From: Streptomyces mayonensis
GTDB taxonomy: Bacteria > Actinomycetota > Actinomycetes > Streptomycetales > Streptomycetaceae
Length of the DNA: 64,000 nucleotides
Direction: 5' to 3'
Assembly (NCBI RefSeq): GCF_018982965.1
Contig: NZ_JACBYP010000029.1
Span: forward strand, 1 to 64,000
This document shows positions 26,015 through 36,475 of this stretch, one piece after another (position 1 is the stretch's first letter; every line of letters starts with the position of its first letter). The notes beneath the pieces are model-generated. The model did no database searches and had not been told where the DNA came from. It was given only the letters and a program-made list of their open reading frames with translations. A program made the translations under genes and the position numbers.

Positions 26015-26356
26015 GCGGACAGGATAGATACAACAGGGACACAACGCGTGAGTGTCCCATCATGTGGACACTGGGTGACGACGCGTCACCCTCCGGGACG
26101 GCACCTCACCCGTCGGAGGGACTACGCCGCCCCAACCCGTCTCCGCGGCACAACCATCCGGGCCCGCCGCCGGTCGCACTGACGCGGCCGGCACACCACC
26201 GCGCACCGCGCACCGCGCACCGAGCGACAAGCGACGAGCAACGAGCAACGAGCGACGAGCGACGAGCACCGTGCACCGTGCACCGTGCGACGAGCAATCG
26301 ACCAGCAACGCGGCCGCGCCACCGGGGACTTCACCACAATCGGGGTATTCAACTCA
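26015..26356. other. Intergenic region with divergent promoters and a 7-bp repeat array
   Basis: This 342-bp stretch separates the GntR gene from the carboxypeptidase gene. It holds the A/T-richer GntR promoter at the left edge, then the heptanucleotide array at 26201-26298, then 58 bp to the carboxypeptidase ATG. No coding frame with proper bias was seen in it. Confidence 0.7.
26201..26298. repeat. Heptanucleotide tandem array, 14 units
   Basis: Fourteen head-to-tail 7-bp units without a slip: GCGCACC x3, GAGCGAC, AAGCGAC, GAGCAAC x2, GAGCGAC x2, GAGCACC, GTGCACC x2, GTGCGAC, GAGCAAT. The consensus is G-N-G-C-R-M-C, and blocks of identical units sit next to each other, as expected from slippage. 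It lies in the promoter/leader of the carboxypeptidase gene. Confidence 0.9.
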
Positions 26357-27304
26357 ATGACCAGCATCACGGGCACTCCACGCACCCGTCTCCACAAAGC
26401 CGTCGCCGTCGCCCTGACCGGCGGCGCCGTACTGGCGACCGGCGCCCTTTCCACCGCACCCGCCCAGGCGGCCGCCCCCGGCCGGGCCGGTGCCGCTCCC
26501 GTGCGGGCCGCCGCCGCGCCCTCGATCGCCGCCAAGGGCGGCTTCGTGATGAACAACGCAGGCGGCAGGGCGCTCTACACCAAGGCCGCGGACACCCGGC
26601 GCTCCACCGGCTCCACGACCAAGATCATGACCGCCAGGGTCGTGCTGGCCCAGCCGAAGCTGAACCTGGACGCCAAGGTCACCGTCCAGATGGCGTACAG
26701 CGACTACATCGTGTCCAAGAACGCCTCGTCCGCCCGCCTGATCGTCGGCGACAAGGTGACGGTGCGGCAGCTGCTGTACGGGCTGATGCTCCCGTCGGGC
26801 TGCGACGCGGCGTACGCGCTGGCCGACAAGTTCGGCTCGGGCAGGACGCGGGCGGCGCGGGTGAAGTCGTTCATCGGCAAGATGAACGCGAGCGCCAAGA
26901 GCCTCGGCCTGAAGAACACGCACTTCGATTCCTTCGACGGCATCGGCAACGGCAAGAACTACTCGACGCCGCGCGACCTGACGAAACTGGCGAGCAGCGC
27001 GATGAAGAACTCCACCTTCCGCACGATCGTCAAGACGAAGAAGTACACGGCGAAGACGAGGACCAAGAAGGGCGGCACCCGCACGATGGCGCCCTGGACC
27101 AACACCAACACGCTGCTCGGCAGTTACAGCGGCGCGATCGGCGTGAAGACCGGGTCGGGCCAGGAGGCCAAGTACTGCCTGGTCTTCGCCGCGACCCGCA
27201 AGGGCAGGACCGTCATCGGCACGGTGCTGGCCTCCACGTCGTCGGCGCAGCGCGCCAAGGACGCCACGAAGCTCATGAATTACGGCTTCGGCAAGCTGGG
27301 CTGA
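26357..27304 (+). CDS. D-alanyl-D-alanine carboxypeptidase (S11 family)
   Basis: Secreted penicillin-binding protein of 315 residues. Signal peptide MTSITGTPRTRLHKAVAVAL ... APAQAAA with likely cleavage near residue 39. The active-site SxxK is STTK in GSTTKIMTA, the second motif is SGC in LPSGCDAAYA (SGN in many relatives), and the third is KTGSG in IGVKTGSGQE. It trims the peptide stems of peptidoglycan outside the membrane. No C-terminal anchor helix is visible, so it is probably released or loosely bound. A 14-unit heptamer array lies just upstream. Confidence 0.9.
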   Translation: MTSITGTPRTRLHKAVAVALTGGAVLATGALSTAPAQAAAPGRAGAAPVRAAAAPSIAAKGGFVMNNAGGRALYTKAADTRRSTGSTTKIMTARVVLAQPKLNLDAKVTVQMAYSDYIVSKNASSARLIVGDKVTVRQLLYGLMLPSGCDAAYALADKFGSGRTRAARVKSFIGKMNASAKSLGLKNTHFDSFDGIGNGKNYSTPRDLTKLASSAMKNSTFRTIVKTKKYTAKTRTKKGGTRTMAPWTNTNTLLGSYSGAIGVKTGSGQEAKYCLVFAATRKGRTVIGTVLASTSSAQRAKDATKLMNYGFGKLG

Positions 27305-27334
27305 CGCCCCCCGCCACCTCGGCCGCCTCGCTCG

Positions 27335-27364
27335 AAGGGCCCGTCGCACCGGCAACGGGCCCTT
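27335..27364 (+). terminator. Terminator of the carboxypeptidase gene
   Basis: Perfect 10-bp arms AAGGGCCCGT (27335-27344) and ACGGGCCCTT (27355-27364), 10-nt loop, starting 31 bp past the stop. Confidence 0.75.
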
Positions 27365-27385
27365 TCCGCTGTACCGGCTCCCCCC

Positions 27386-27431
27386 GTACCGGGCACCTCC
27401 TGTACCGGGCACCTCCTGCACCGGACACCCT
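27386..27431. repeat. Tandem 16-bp repeat, nearly three copies
   Basis: GTACCGGGCACCTCCT occurs twice head to tail (27386-27401, 27402-27417) and is followed by a degenerate third copy GCACCGGACACCCT. It lies immediately upstream of the YtrA-type regulator promoter. Confidence 0.75.
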
Positions 27432-27448
27432 GTACCGATGAAGATGAT

Positions 27449-27469
27449 GGTGATAGTTTCATTAGCACC
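27449..27469 (+). promoter_or_regulatory. Operator overlapping a leaderless promoter of the YtrA-type regulator
   Basis: A near-perfect inverted repeat GGTGATA (27449-27455) - N7 - TAGCACC (27463-27469) ends exactly at the ATG (27470). TAGTTT (27454-27459) fits a -10 element (TANNNT) 10 bp before the A of the ATG. No Shine-Dalgarno sequence is possible, so the mRNA should be leaderless. YtrA-type GntR proteins typically repress their own operon through such a palindrome. Confidence 0.65.
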
Positions 27470-27817
27470 ATGCTGCTGAGTCTGGACAAGACCGACACCC
27501 GGCCCCTGCACGAACAGGTGGCCGGCGCCGTCCGCCGCGCCATCGCCGAGGGCGAGTGCGCGCCCGGGGACCGCCTGCCCTCCGCACGCGATCTCTCCGA
27601 GGCCCTGGACATCAACGTCAACACCGTGCTGCGCGCCCTGCGCGAGCTGCGGGACGAGGGACTGCTGGAGTTCCGCCGGGGCCGGGGGGTGACCGTGGCC
27701 GAGGGCGCCCGGCCCCACTCCGAGCTGCAGATCCGCGTGCAGGGCCTGGTCGCGGAGGCCGCTCGGCTGGGCTACAGCAGGACCGATCTCATCGACATCA
27801 TCAGGGGGTTGCCATGA
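27470..27817 (+). CDS. YtrA-subfamily GntR regulator
   Basis: A protein of 115 residues, the short form without a large effector domain. Winged helix LHEQVAGAVRRAIAEGECAPGDRLPSARDLSEALDINVNTVLRALRELRDEG, followed by two helices for dimerisation. YtrA regulators usually control an adjacent membrane-protein operon and respond to envelope stress. Its stop overlaps the next start (ATGA, 27814-27817). A palindrome abuts the start codon, so the transcript is probably leaderless and self-repressed. Confidence 0.92.
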   Translation: MLLSLDKTDTRPLHEQVAGAVRRAIAEGECAPGDRLPSARDLSEALDINVNTVLRALRELRDEGLLEFRRGRGVTVAEGARPHSELQIRVQGLVAEAARLGYSRTDLIDIIRGLP

Positions 27818-28806
27818 AGGACACGACGGTGGCAAGACGTACGACGGCCGCGGTCTGGACGCTCGGGGTCACGGCCGTGCTCACCGGGCTGCCGCTCGTG
27901 GTGCGGGACCGGCTGCCCGACCGGCTGGCGACCCACTGGGGCCTGGACGGCGACGTCCCCAACGGCTCGATGCCCCTGTGGGCCGCCTCCCTCGTTCCCG
28001 CGCTGATCTGGCTGGTGACGTCGGCGGTCGTCACCGCCCCGCTGATGCGGGCGGGCCCCACGGCCGGCCCTTCGTGGAGCACGGTGACCCTGCTCCCCAC
28101 GGGCATCGTCCTGGCCGGAGCGCAGGCCGCCGTCGTCCGCGCCAACCTGGACCGCGCGGACTGGCACGAGGCCCGGCAGCCCGCCTCCTGGGTCGTGGCG
28201 ATCCTCACCGCGGCCGTCCTCGCGGGAGCGGTCGGCTGGCTGCTGGTCACCAGGCGGCGCGGTGCCTCCGGCGGCGGCACGACGTCCGCCGGTGACGCCG
28301 CCGCGCTGGACATCCCGGAGGGCCGGCGACTGGTCTGGTTCTCCCGCACCGTCAACCCCTGGCTGCAGCTGCTGGCGGCCGTGACCGGCCTGGCGGCGGT
28401 GGCCGCGCTCGTCGCCCGGGTCGGGGGCCTGGCGGAGTCGGGCAGCCTGTGGGCACTGTTCGCGGGGTGCGCCGCCGCCTCCCTCCTCTCCGTCCTCTTC
28501 TCCTCCGTGCAGGCCCGCGTCTCCGAGCGGGGGCTCGAAGTCTCCTTCGGACCGTTCGGCTGGCCCGGACGCCGCTGGGCGCCGGGCGACATCGACACGG
28601 CGCGGGCGGAGTACCGCAGACCCGCCGAGGTCGGCGGCTGGGGCTACCGCATCAGCGGCCTGGGCACCACGGTGATGCTGCGCGCCGGTGAGTGCCTGGT
28701 CGTACGGCCCCGGGGCCGCCGTACCGACTTCGCCGTGAGCGTCGACGACGCCGAACGGGGCGCGGCCCTGCTCAACTCGCTGCGCGGGGGCCGGCCCCGG
28801 CGCTGA
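27814..28806 (+). CDS. DUF1648 domain membrane protein
   Basis: A protein of 330 residues with about six to seven hydrophobic helices. The N-terminal DUF1648 motif covers LPDRLATHWGLDGDVPNGSMP between helices 1 and 2. The C-terminal ~90 residues are soluble and PH-like (RVSERGLEVSFGPFGWPGRRW ... GLGTTVMLRAGECLVVRPRGR). It is translationally coupled to the YtrA regulator, which fits regulator plus target membrane protein. Function unknown. Confidence 0.85.
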   Translation: MKDTTVARRTTAAVWTLGVTAVLTGLPLVVRDRLPDRLATHWGLDGDVPNGSMPLWAASLVPALIWLVTSAVVTAPLMRAGPTAGPSWSTVTLLPTGIVLAGAQAAVVRANLDRADWHEARQPASWVVAILTAAVLAGAVGWLLVTRRRGASGGGTTSAGDAAALDIPEGRRLVWFSRTVNPWLQLLAAVTGLAAVAALVARVGGLAESGSLWALFAGCAAASLLSVLFSSVQARVSERGLEVSFGPFGWPGRRWAPGDIDTARAEYRRPAEVGGWGYRISGLGTTVMLRAGECLVVRPRGRRTDFAVSVDDAERGAALLNSLRGGRPRR

Positions 28807-28841
28807 CCGCACGCGCGGCGGGTTCAGCAGGACGAAACAGC

Positions 28842-28878
28842 GCGGAGCCGCGTGCCCCCGGGGGACACGCGGCTCCGC
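28842..28878. terminator. Bidirectional terminator between convergent genes
   Basis: Arms GCGGAGCCGCGTG (28842-28854) and CACGCGGCTCCGC (28866-28878) pair perfectly, with a further C-run/G-run inner stem. It ends 20 bp from the stop of the E2 gene. Confidence 0.75.
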
Positions 28879-28897
28879 CGCCGGTACTTCCCGTGCG

Positions 28898-30415
28898 TCA
28901 CGCCCAGGTGATCAGCCGCTTGGGCTGCTCCAGGACCGCCGCCACGTCGGCGAGGACCTTGGAGCCCAGTTCGCCGTCGACCAGACGGTGGTCGAAGCTC
29001 AGGGCGAGCGTGGTCACCTGACGCGGTTTCACCTTGCCCTTGTGGACCCACGGCTGGAGCTTGATCGCGCCGACCGCGAGGATCGCGGACTCGCCCGGGT
29101 TGAGGATCGGCGTGCCGGTGTCGACGCCGAAGACCCCGACGTTGGTGATGGTCACCGTGCCGCCCTGCATGGCGCCGGGGCTGGTCCTGCCCTCCCGGGC
29201 CGTGGAGACCAGCTCGCCCAGGGAACCGGCCAGCTGCGGCAGCGTCTGGGCCTGGGCGTCCTTGATGTTGGGGACGATCAGGCCGCGCGGGGTGGCCGCG
29301 GCGATGCCCAGGTTGACGTAGTGCTTGACCACGATCTCCTGGGCGGCCTCGTCCCAGGAGGCGTTGATCTCCGGGTGGCGCCTGATCGCGACCAGCAGGG
29401 CCTTGGCGATCAGGAGGAGCGGATTCACGCGCAGGCCCGCGAACTCCTTGTCCTGCTTCAGCTCCTCGACCAGCTTCATCGTGCGCGTCACGTCGACCGT
29501 GACGAACTCCGTGACGTGCGGCGCCGTGAACGCCGAGCCGACCATCGCCGCAGCGGTCGCCTTGCGGACCCCCTTGACCGGCACACGGGTCTCACGCGCC
29601 GTGTCGTACGACGCCGGTGCCGCCGCCGGGGACGGGGCGGGCGCGACGGCCGCGGAGGCCGCTTGCTGAGCCGGCTCCGGTGCCGGTTCCGGCGTACCGG
29701 GCCGGGCGGACACCGCCGCGTGCACGTCCTCGCGGGTGACGATGCCGTCCGGCCCGGAGGGCACCACCGTCGCCAGGTCGACGCCGAGGTCCTTGGCCAG
29801 CTTGCGCACCGGCGGCTTCGCCAGCGGCCGCCCGGCGCCGGACGGAATGGCGGGTGCCGCCGGGGCTGTCGGGGCCGCGGGTGCCGCCGGGGCTGCGGGT
29901 GCCGGGGACGTCGCGGGTGCCGCGGGGGCCGCCGGTCCGTGGCCGTTCAGCTCGGCCTGGATCGCCGCCGACGCCTCCTGCGCGGCGGCCGGGGTCTGCG
30001 CGCCCTTGCGGGGGCGTCGCCTGGTCGCGGAGGTGGAGACCCCGTACCCGACCAGGACCGGCTGGCGGCCCTGGGGCTCCGGTTCCTCCGCCCCGGAGGC
30101 GGCAGGCGTCCCGGCCGCGGTCTCCGGTGCCGGATCCGCGGCGTCCGCCGCACCGTCCCCCACGGCCACCGCGATGATCGGCGTGCCCACGTCGACGGTG
30201 GTGCCCTCGGCGAAGTGCAGCTCGCGGACCACGCCGTCGTAGGGGATGGGCAGCTCGACGGCGGCCTTGGCCGTCTCGACCTCGCACACCACCTGCCCGT
30301 CGGTGACCGTGTCACCGGCCTTGACGTACCACTTGAGGATCTCGGCCTCGGTGAGTCCCTCGCCCACGTCGGGCATCCTGAACTCGCGCAGGGCGCTGTC
30401 CGTCATCGTCGTCAC
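28898..30415 (-). CDS. bkdC: Branched-chain 2-oxoacid dehydrogenase E2 (dihydrolipoyl acyltransferase), operon 1
   Basis: A protein of 505 residues. N-terminal lipoyl domain with the lipoyl Lys at ~50 in CEVETAKAAVELP, an Ala/Pro/Gly linker, the E1/E3-binding domain (RPLAKPPVRKLAKDLGVDLATV), and the catalytic CAT domain ending with SFDHRLVDGELG, the acyltransferase His/Asp motif. It transfers branched acyl groups from E1 to CoA, giving isobutyryl-, isovaleryl- and 2-methylbutyryl-CoA for fatty-acid and polyketide priming. Last gene of the E1a-E1b-E2 operon; no E3 gene is nearby. Confidence 0.94.
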   Translation of the reverse strand: MTTMTDSALREFRMPDVGEGLTEAEILKWYVKAGDTVTDGQVVCEVETAKAAVELPIPYDGVVRELHFAEGTTVDVGTPIIAVAVGDGAADAADPAPETAAGTPAASGAEEPEPQGRQPVLVGYGVSTSATRRRPRKGAQTPAAAQEASAAIQAELNGHGPAAPAAPATSPAPAAPAAPAAPTAPAAPAIPSGAGRPLAKPPVRKLAKDLGVDLATVVPSGPDGIVTREDVHAAVSARPGTPEPAPEPAQQAASAAVAPAPSPAAAPASYDTARETRVPVKGVRKATAAAMVGSAFTAPHVTEFVTVDVTRTMKLVEELKQDKEFAGLRVNPLLLIAKALLVAIRRHPEINASWDEAAQEIVVKHYVNLGIAAATPRGLIVPNIKDAQAQTLPQLAGSLGELVSTAREGRTSPGAMQGGTVTITNVGVFGVDTGTPILNPGESAILAVGAIKLQPWVHKGKVKPRQVTTLALSFDHRLVDGELGSKVLADVAAVLEQPKRLITWA

Positions 30416-30425
30416 GCTCCCCTCC

Positions 30426-31406
<981 letters not shown>

Positions 31407-31407
31407 G

Positions 31408-32721
31408 TCAGACCCCCTCGGCCTCTGCGAACGACGCCTGGTAGGCGGCGAACTGCGCCCGCTCCTCGTCGACGAGCGCGTGCCCGTCCGCGTACACGTT
31501 CTCGAAGAGGGCGAGACGGTCCGGGTCCGGCATGGCACGGACCACCTCGCGCACTCGTTTGCCCAACGTCTCGCTCTCCGCCTCCAGTTCCGCGAAGAAT
31601 CCCTCGTCCGCGTGGTGTGCGGACTCCAGGTGGCGGCGCAGGCGCAGGATCGGGTCCTTCGCCTCCCAGGCGGCGCGCTCGTCGTCGTGCCGGTAGCGGG
31701 AGGGGTCGTCCGAGGTGGTGTGGGCGCCCATGCGGTACGTGTACGCCTCGATCAGCGCGGGTCCCTCGCCGCGCCGGGCGCGGTCCAGGGCCCAGCGGGT
31801 GACCGCGAGGGAGGCCAGCACGTCGTTGCCGTCGACGCGGACGCCGGGGAAGCCGAAGCCCTGGGCGCGCTGGTAGAGCGGCACGCGGGTCTGCTTCTCG
31901 TTGCCCTCGGAGATCGCCCACTGGTTGTTCTGGCAGAAGAACACCACGGGCGCGTTGTAGACGGCGGCGAAGTTGAAGGCCTCGCTGACGTCGCCCTGGC
32001 TGGAGGCGCCGTCGCCGAAGTACGCGATCACGCCCGAGTCCGCGCCGTCCTTGGCGACGCCCATGGCGTAGCCGGTGGCGTGCAGGGCCTGCGAGCCGAT
32101 GACGATCGTGTACAGGTGGAAGTTGTTGCTGTTCGGGTCCCAGCCGCCGTGGTTGACGCCGCGGAACATGCCGAGGAGGTTGGTGGGGTCGACCCCGCGG
32201 CACCAGGCGACGCCGTGCTCGCGGTAGGTCGGGAAGACGTAGTCGTCCTCGCGGGTGGCGCGGCCGGAGCCGATCTGGGCGGCCTCCTGGCCGAGCAGCG
32301 AGGCCCACAGGCCCAGCTCGCCCTGGCGTTGCAGCGCGGTGGCCTCGGCGTCGAAGCGCCGGGTGAGGACCATGTCGCGGTACAGGCCGCGCAGCTCGTC
32401 GGGGGTGATGCCGGCGACGTACTCGGCGTACTCCGCGTAGGCCGCCTTCCCGGTCGGCTCGACGCGCTCGCCCTCGGGCGTCAGCAGCTGCACCAGCTCC
32501 GTCTCGGAGCCCTTCTTCGCAGCGGCGCGCGTGGTGCGGGTGGGACGAGTGGTGCGGGTGCCGGTGGTGCGGGTGGTGCGCTTGGTGCCGGTCCCGGCCT
32601 TGCCGCCGGTGTTCCCGGCCGCCTTGCCGCCGGTGTTCCCGGACGCCTCGGTGCCGGTGGTTCCGGCCGCCTTGCTTCCGGCGCTGCGTCGCGGTTTGCG
32701 CGCGGCAGTGCTCTCGGTCAC
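31408..32721 (-). CDS. bkdA: Branched-chain 2-oxoacid dehydrogenase E1 alpha subunit, operon 1
   Basis: A protein of 437 residues from GTG 32719-32721 behind GGAGGAG. The thiamine-diphosphate motif is GDGASSQGDVSEAFNFAAVYNAP, ending near FFCQNNQWAIS, with YRMGAHTTSDDPSRYR downstream. The first ~65 residues are an unusual Thr/Gly/Arg/Lys-rich low-complexity tail (GSKAAGTTGTEASGNTGGKA, TTRTTGTRTTRPTRTTR) not needed for catalysis, which makes the protein longer than most E1 alpha chains. First gene of the operon; a TTTACT-N10-AGTAAA inverted repeat lies 192-213 bp upstream. Confidence 0.94.
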   Translation of the reverse strand: MTESTAARKPRRSAGSKAAGTTGTEASGNTGGKAAGNTGGKAGTGTKRTTRTTGTRTTRPTRTTRAAAKKGSETELVQLLTPEGERVEPTGKAAYAEYAEYVAGITPDELRGLYRDMVLTRRFDAEATALQRQGELGLWASLLGQEAAQIGSGRATREDDYVFPTYREHGVAWCRGVDPTNLLGMFRGVNHGGWDPNSNNFHLYTIVIGSQALHATGYAMGVAKDGADSGVIAYFGDGASSQGDVSEAFNFAAVYNAPVVFFCQNNQWAISEGNEKQTRVPLYQRAQGFGFPGVRVDGNDVLASLAVTRWALDRARRGEGPALIEAYTYRMGAHTTSDDPSRYRHDDERAAWEAKDPILRLRRHLESAHHADEGFFAELEAESETLGKRVREVVRAMPDPDRLALFENVYADGHALVDEERAQFAAYQASFAEAEGV

Positions 32722-33027
32722 GTGTGCTCCTCCGTCGGTCCGGCCCCCGGGTTCGCCGGAAGCCAGTGCGGCTCACCTGCGGCCCGGCGGACGCACAAGG
32801 GTGGGGTGCGGCCCGGTCGGGAACAGGCGTGACAGGTGTCCCGGCGAGCGCCCTGCGAATAGCACGTTACCCAGTGCTCCACATTTCTGTGAAACCCCTC
32901 CTGACCTGCATTTTTACTCGGATTTCCAAGTAAATCGGCGAAGTGCGGAAGTTGCCCTGGTCACAGCCTTGCAGGGGGCCGGAACAACGGCACGTTATCC
33001 CGGCCACCCCGGGCACGGGAAGAGCCC
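32722..33027. promoter_or_regulatory. Divergent intergenic region with an A/T-rich inverted repeat
   Basis: This 306-bp region serves both the bkd operon 1 and the response-regulator gene. It has an A/T-rich patch, rare in this genome, at 32881-32936 containing the inverted repeat TTTACT (32913-32918) - N10 - AGTAAA (32929-32934). The patch is a good place for the promoters and an operator. Nothing else recognised. Confidence 0.5.
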
Positions 33028-33702
33028 GTGTGTGACACTGAGCGCGTGCGCGAAGACCGAAAAATCCGGGTATTCCTCCTCGACGACCACGAGGTGGTCC
33101 GCCGGGGGGTGCACGACCTGCTCTCCGGCGAGGCCGACATCGAGGTGGTGGGCGAGGCCGGCACGGCGGCCGACGCCCAGGCCCGGATCCCGGCCACCCG
33201 TCCGGACGTGGCGGTACTGGACGTCCGGCTTCCGGACGGCAGCGGCGTGGAGGTGTGCCGCGACATCCGCTCCCTTGACGACTCCGTCCGGTGCCTCATG
33301 CTGACCTCGTTCGCCGACGACGAGGCCCTCTTCGACGCGATCATGGCGGGCGCCTCCGGGTACGTCCTCAAGGACATCCGCGGCGCCGAGCTGCTGGGCG
33401 CCGTACGGGAGGTGGCGGCGGGGAAGTCGCTGCTCGACCCGTCGGCCACCGCGCGGGTGCTGGAGCGGCTGCGGGACGGCGGGGCGAAGGCCGACGACCG
33501 GCTGGCCCACCTCACCGACCAGGAGCGCCGGATCCTCGATCTGATCGGCGAGGGGCTGACCAACCGCGCGATCGGCGAACGGCTGCACCTGGCGGAGAAG
33601 ACGATCAAGAACTACGTCTCGAGCCTGCTGGCCAAGCTGGGCATGCAGCGGCGTTCCCAGGCGGCCGCCTTCGTGGCCCGTCTGGAGGCCGGCAACCGCT
33701 GA
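33028..33702 (+). CDS. NarL/DevR-family response regulator
   Basis: A protein of 224 residues. Receiver domain with [12 protein letters not shown] (acidic pocket), phospho-acceptor Asp in [13 protein letters not shown], the Thr/Ser in [10 protein letters not shown] and Lys in [10 protein letters not shown]. The LuxR-type HTH is [45 protein letters not shown]. No sensor kinase gene is adjacent. From memory, the S. coelicolor counterpart at this locus (SCO3818) is an orphan regulator affecting antibiotic production and cross-talking with a distant two-component pair. GTG 33028 has the better ribosome site; GTG 33046 is an alternative start. Confidence 0.92.
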   Translation: MCDTERVREDRKIRVFLLDDHEVVRRGVHDLLSGEADIEVVGEAGTAADAQARIPATRPDVAVLDVRLPDGSGVEVCRDIRSLDDSVRCLMLTSFADDEALFDAIMAGASGYVLKDIRGAELLGAVREVAAGKSLLDPSATARVLERLRDGGAKADDRLAHLTDQERRILDLIGEGLTNRAIGERLHLAEKTIKNYVSSLLAKLGMQRRSQAAAFVARLEAGNR

Positions 33703-33909
33703 CGGCACCTGGGGGGGGCGGGGCGGGCCGGGGGTGCCGGCAGAGGGCTCCGGTCCCGTGTGCCTGTACGGCGGGTTCCCGGCCCCCGCTGCGGATCCCT
33801 CCCTGTGTGCCTGTGCCGCGGGTTCCCGGGCCTACTCGGGACTTACGTCCCCTTCTGCCGGGGCGGGCGACTCTGTCACCGGTGTCCCCCGCCGCCGCAC
33901 AGTGAGTCC

Positions 33910-34320
33910 ATGCCCTCCGACGAACAGCTCGCCGTCGGCCTGCTCGGCCGCACCGCCTACGGCCGGGCGGCCACGACCATGCGTGCGCTGCCCTTCCTCG
34001 CGCTCGCGCGGCACATCGTGGCCGACGGCCGGGTCCTGCTGCGCATGCCCAGGAGCTGGGGGTACCACCAGGTGTGCGCCGGCAGCGTCGTCGCCTACGG
34101 GGCGGACAACCTCACCACCGCCCGGCTCGGCGAGGGGCTGTGGACCGTGCAGGTCGTGGGCCGGTGCGAGGCCCACGAGCCGACGGCGGCCGAGCTGGAG
34201 CGGTTCGGTCCGGCGCCGAGCCGGGTGGACGGCGAGCCGTACGAACCCGCCTACCTGCGCGTCGACCCGCAGTTCGGCACGGTGCACTTCACGGACGACG
34301 ACGCGACCGGCCCCGCGTAA
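33910..34320 (+). CDS. Pyridoxamine 5'-phosphate oxidase-like flavin-binding protein
   Basis: A protein of 136 residues with the split-barrel pattern of PNPOx-like proteins: MRALPFLALARHIVADGRVLLRMP, GSVVAYGADN and LGEGLWTVQVVGRCEAHEP. Such proteins bind FMN or F420/heme and act as small reductases; the cofactor cannot be told here. Start at ATG 33910. Two imperfect 24-bp direct repeats (about 33758-33782 and 33803-33827) lie upstream. Confidence 0.75.
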   Translation: MPSDEQLAVGLLGRTAYGRAATTMRALPFLALARHIVADGRVLLRMPRSWGYHQVCAGSVVAYGADNLTTARLGEGLWTVQVVGRCEAHEPTAAELERFGPAPSRVDGEPYEPAYLRVDPQFGTVHFTDDDATGPA

Positions 34321-34431
34321 CCCCGTCCCGGTCCCGCATACCCCGTCCCGGTCCCGGTCCCGGCCCGCACGCCCCCGTCCCGGTCCCGGTCCCGGTCCCG
34401 CGTAACCCCGTCCCGGTCCCGGTGCGCGAAC
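34321..34431. repeat. GTCCCG hexanucleotide-rich microsatellite
   Basis: About ten GTCCCG/GGTCCC units in runs of two to four, broken by GCATACC, GCCCGCACGC and GCGTAACC spacers, directly after the PNPOx-like stop and before the kinase terminator. Non-coding. Confidence 0.7.
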
Positions 34432-34458
34432 GCGACCCGGTCGCGCTGAGCAAACGCA

Positions 34459-34498
34459 ACGCGCGCGTGGAGCCCGTTTCCGGGCCGCACGCGCGCGT
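34459..34498 (-). terminator. Terminator of the Ser/Thr kinase gene at 34518
   Basis: Outer arms ACGCGCGCGTG (34459-34469) and CACGCGCGCGT (34488-34498) plus inner GCCCG/CGGGC around a TTTC loop, 19 bp past the kinase stop. Confidence 0.75.
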
Positions 34499-34517
34499 AA
34501 GAGTCGAGGGGTTTCGG

Positions 34518-36128
<1,611 letters not shown>

Positions 36129-36475
36129 CAGTCCTCGCCGTCGTTTCTGCCCGCGGTACGCGCGGTGTTGTTACGGTCTCCGTCGGCCACGCTACAGCCT
36201 CAGCGGGGGCCTCCGGTCCGGGATGGGCGCCGGGACCGGACATCAGACGGACCGGTCATGAAACCCTGGTTCCGTACTGTCGTGCAAATTCTGTGCACCG
36301 GCGCTGCAGCGGCTGTAACGCTTCCGCGACGCTTCCTTCGCGTACGGTCACGGAACGGGCACCACGCTTGACGTGTCAGTGCCCTGGGGCAGACTTGGCC
36401 GGGAATAGCACTATCGATCACGAGCGCGCGCACCGCCGCAACCGGCGTCGCGGCGCCTACGGGGGACGCAGAAAC
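36129..36475. other. Intergenic region between divergent kinases
   Basis: 347 bp containing the promoters of both kinase genes. TTGACG (36368-36373) on the plus strand could be a -35 element for the right-hand kinase. I saw no long repeat, hairpin or small gene. Confidence 0.5.

Noticed and set aside
26201-26298. CRISPR array
   Set aside because: The units are 7 bp with no spacers; no cas genes are present anywhere in the window.
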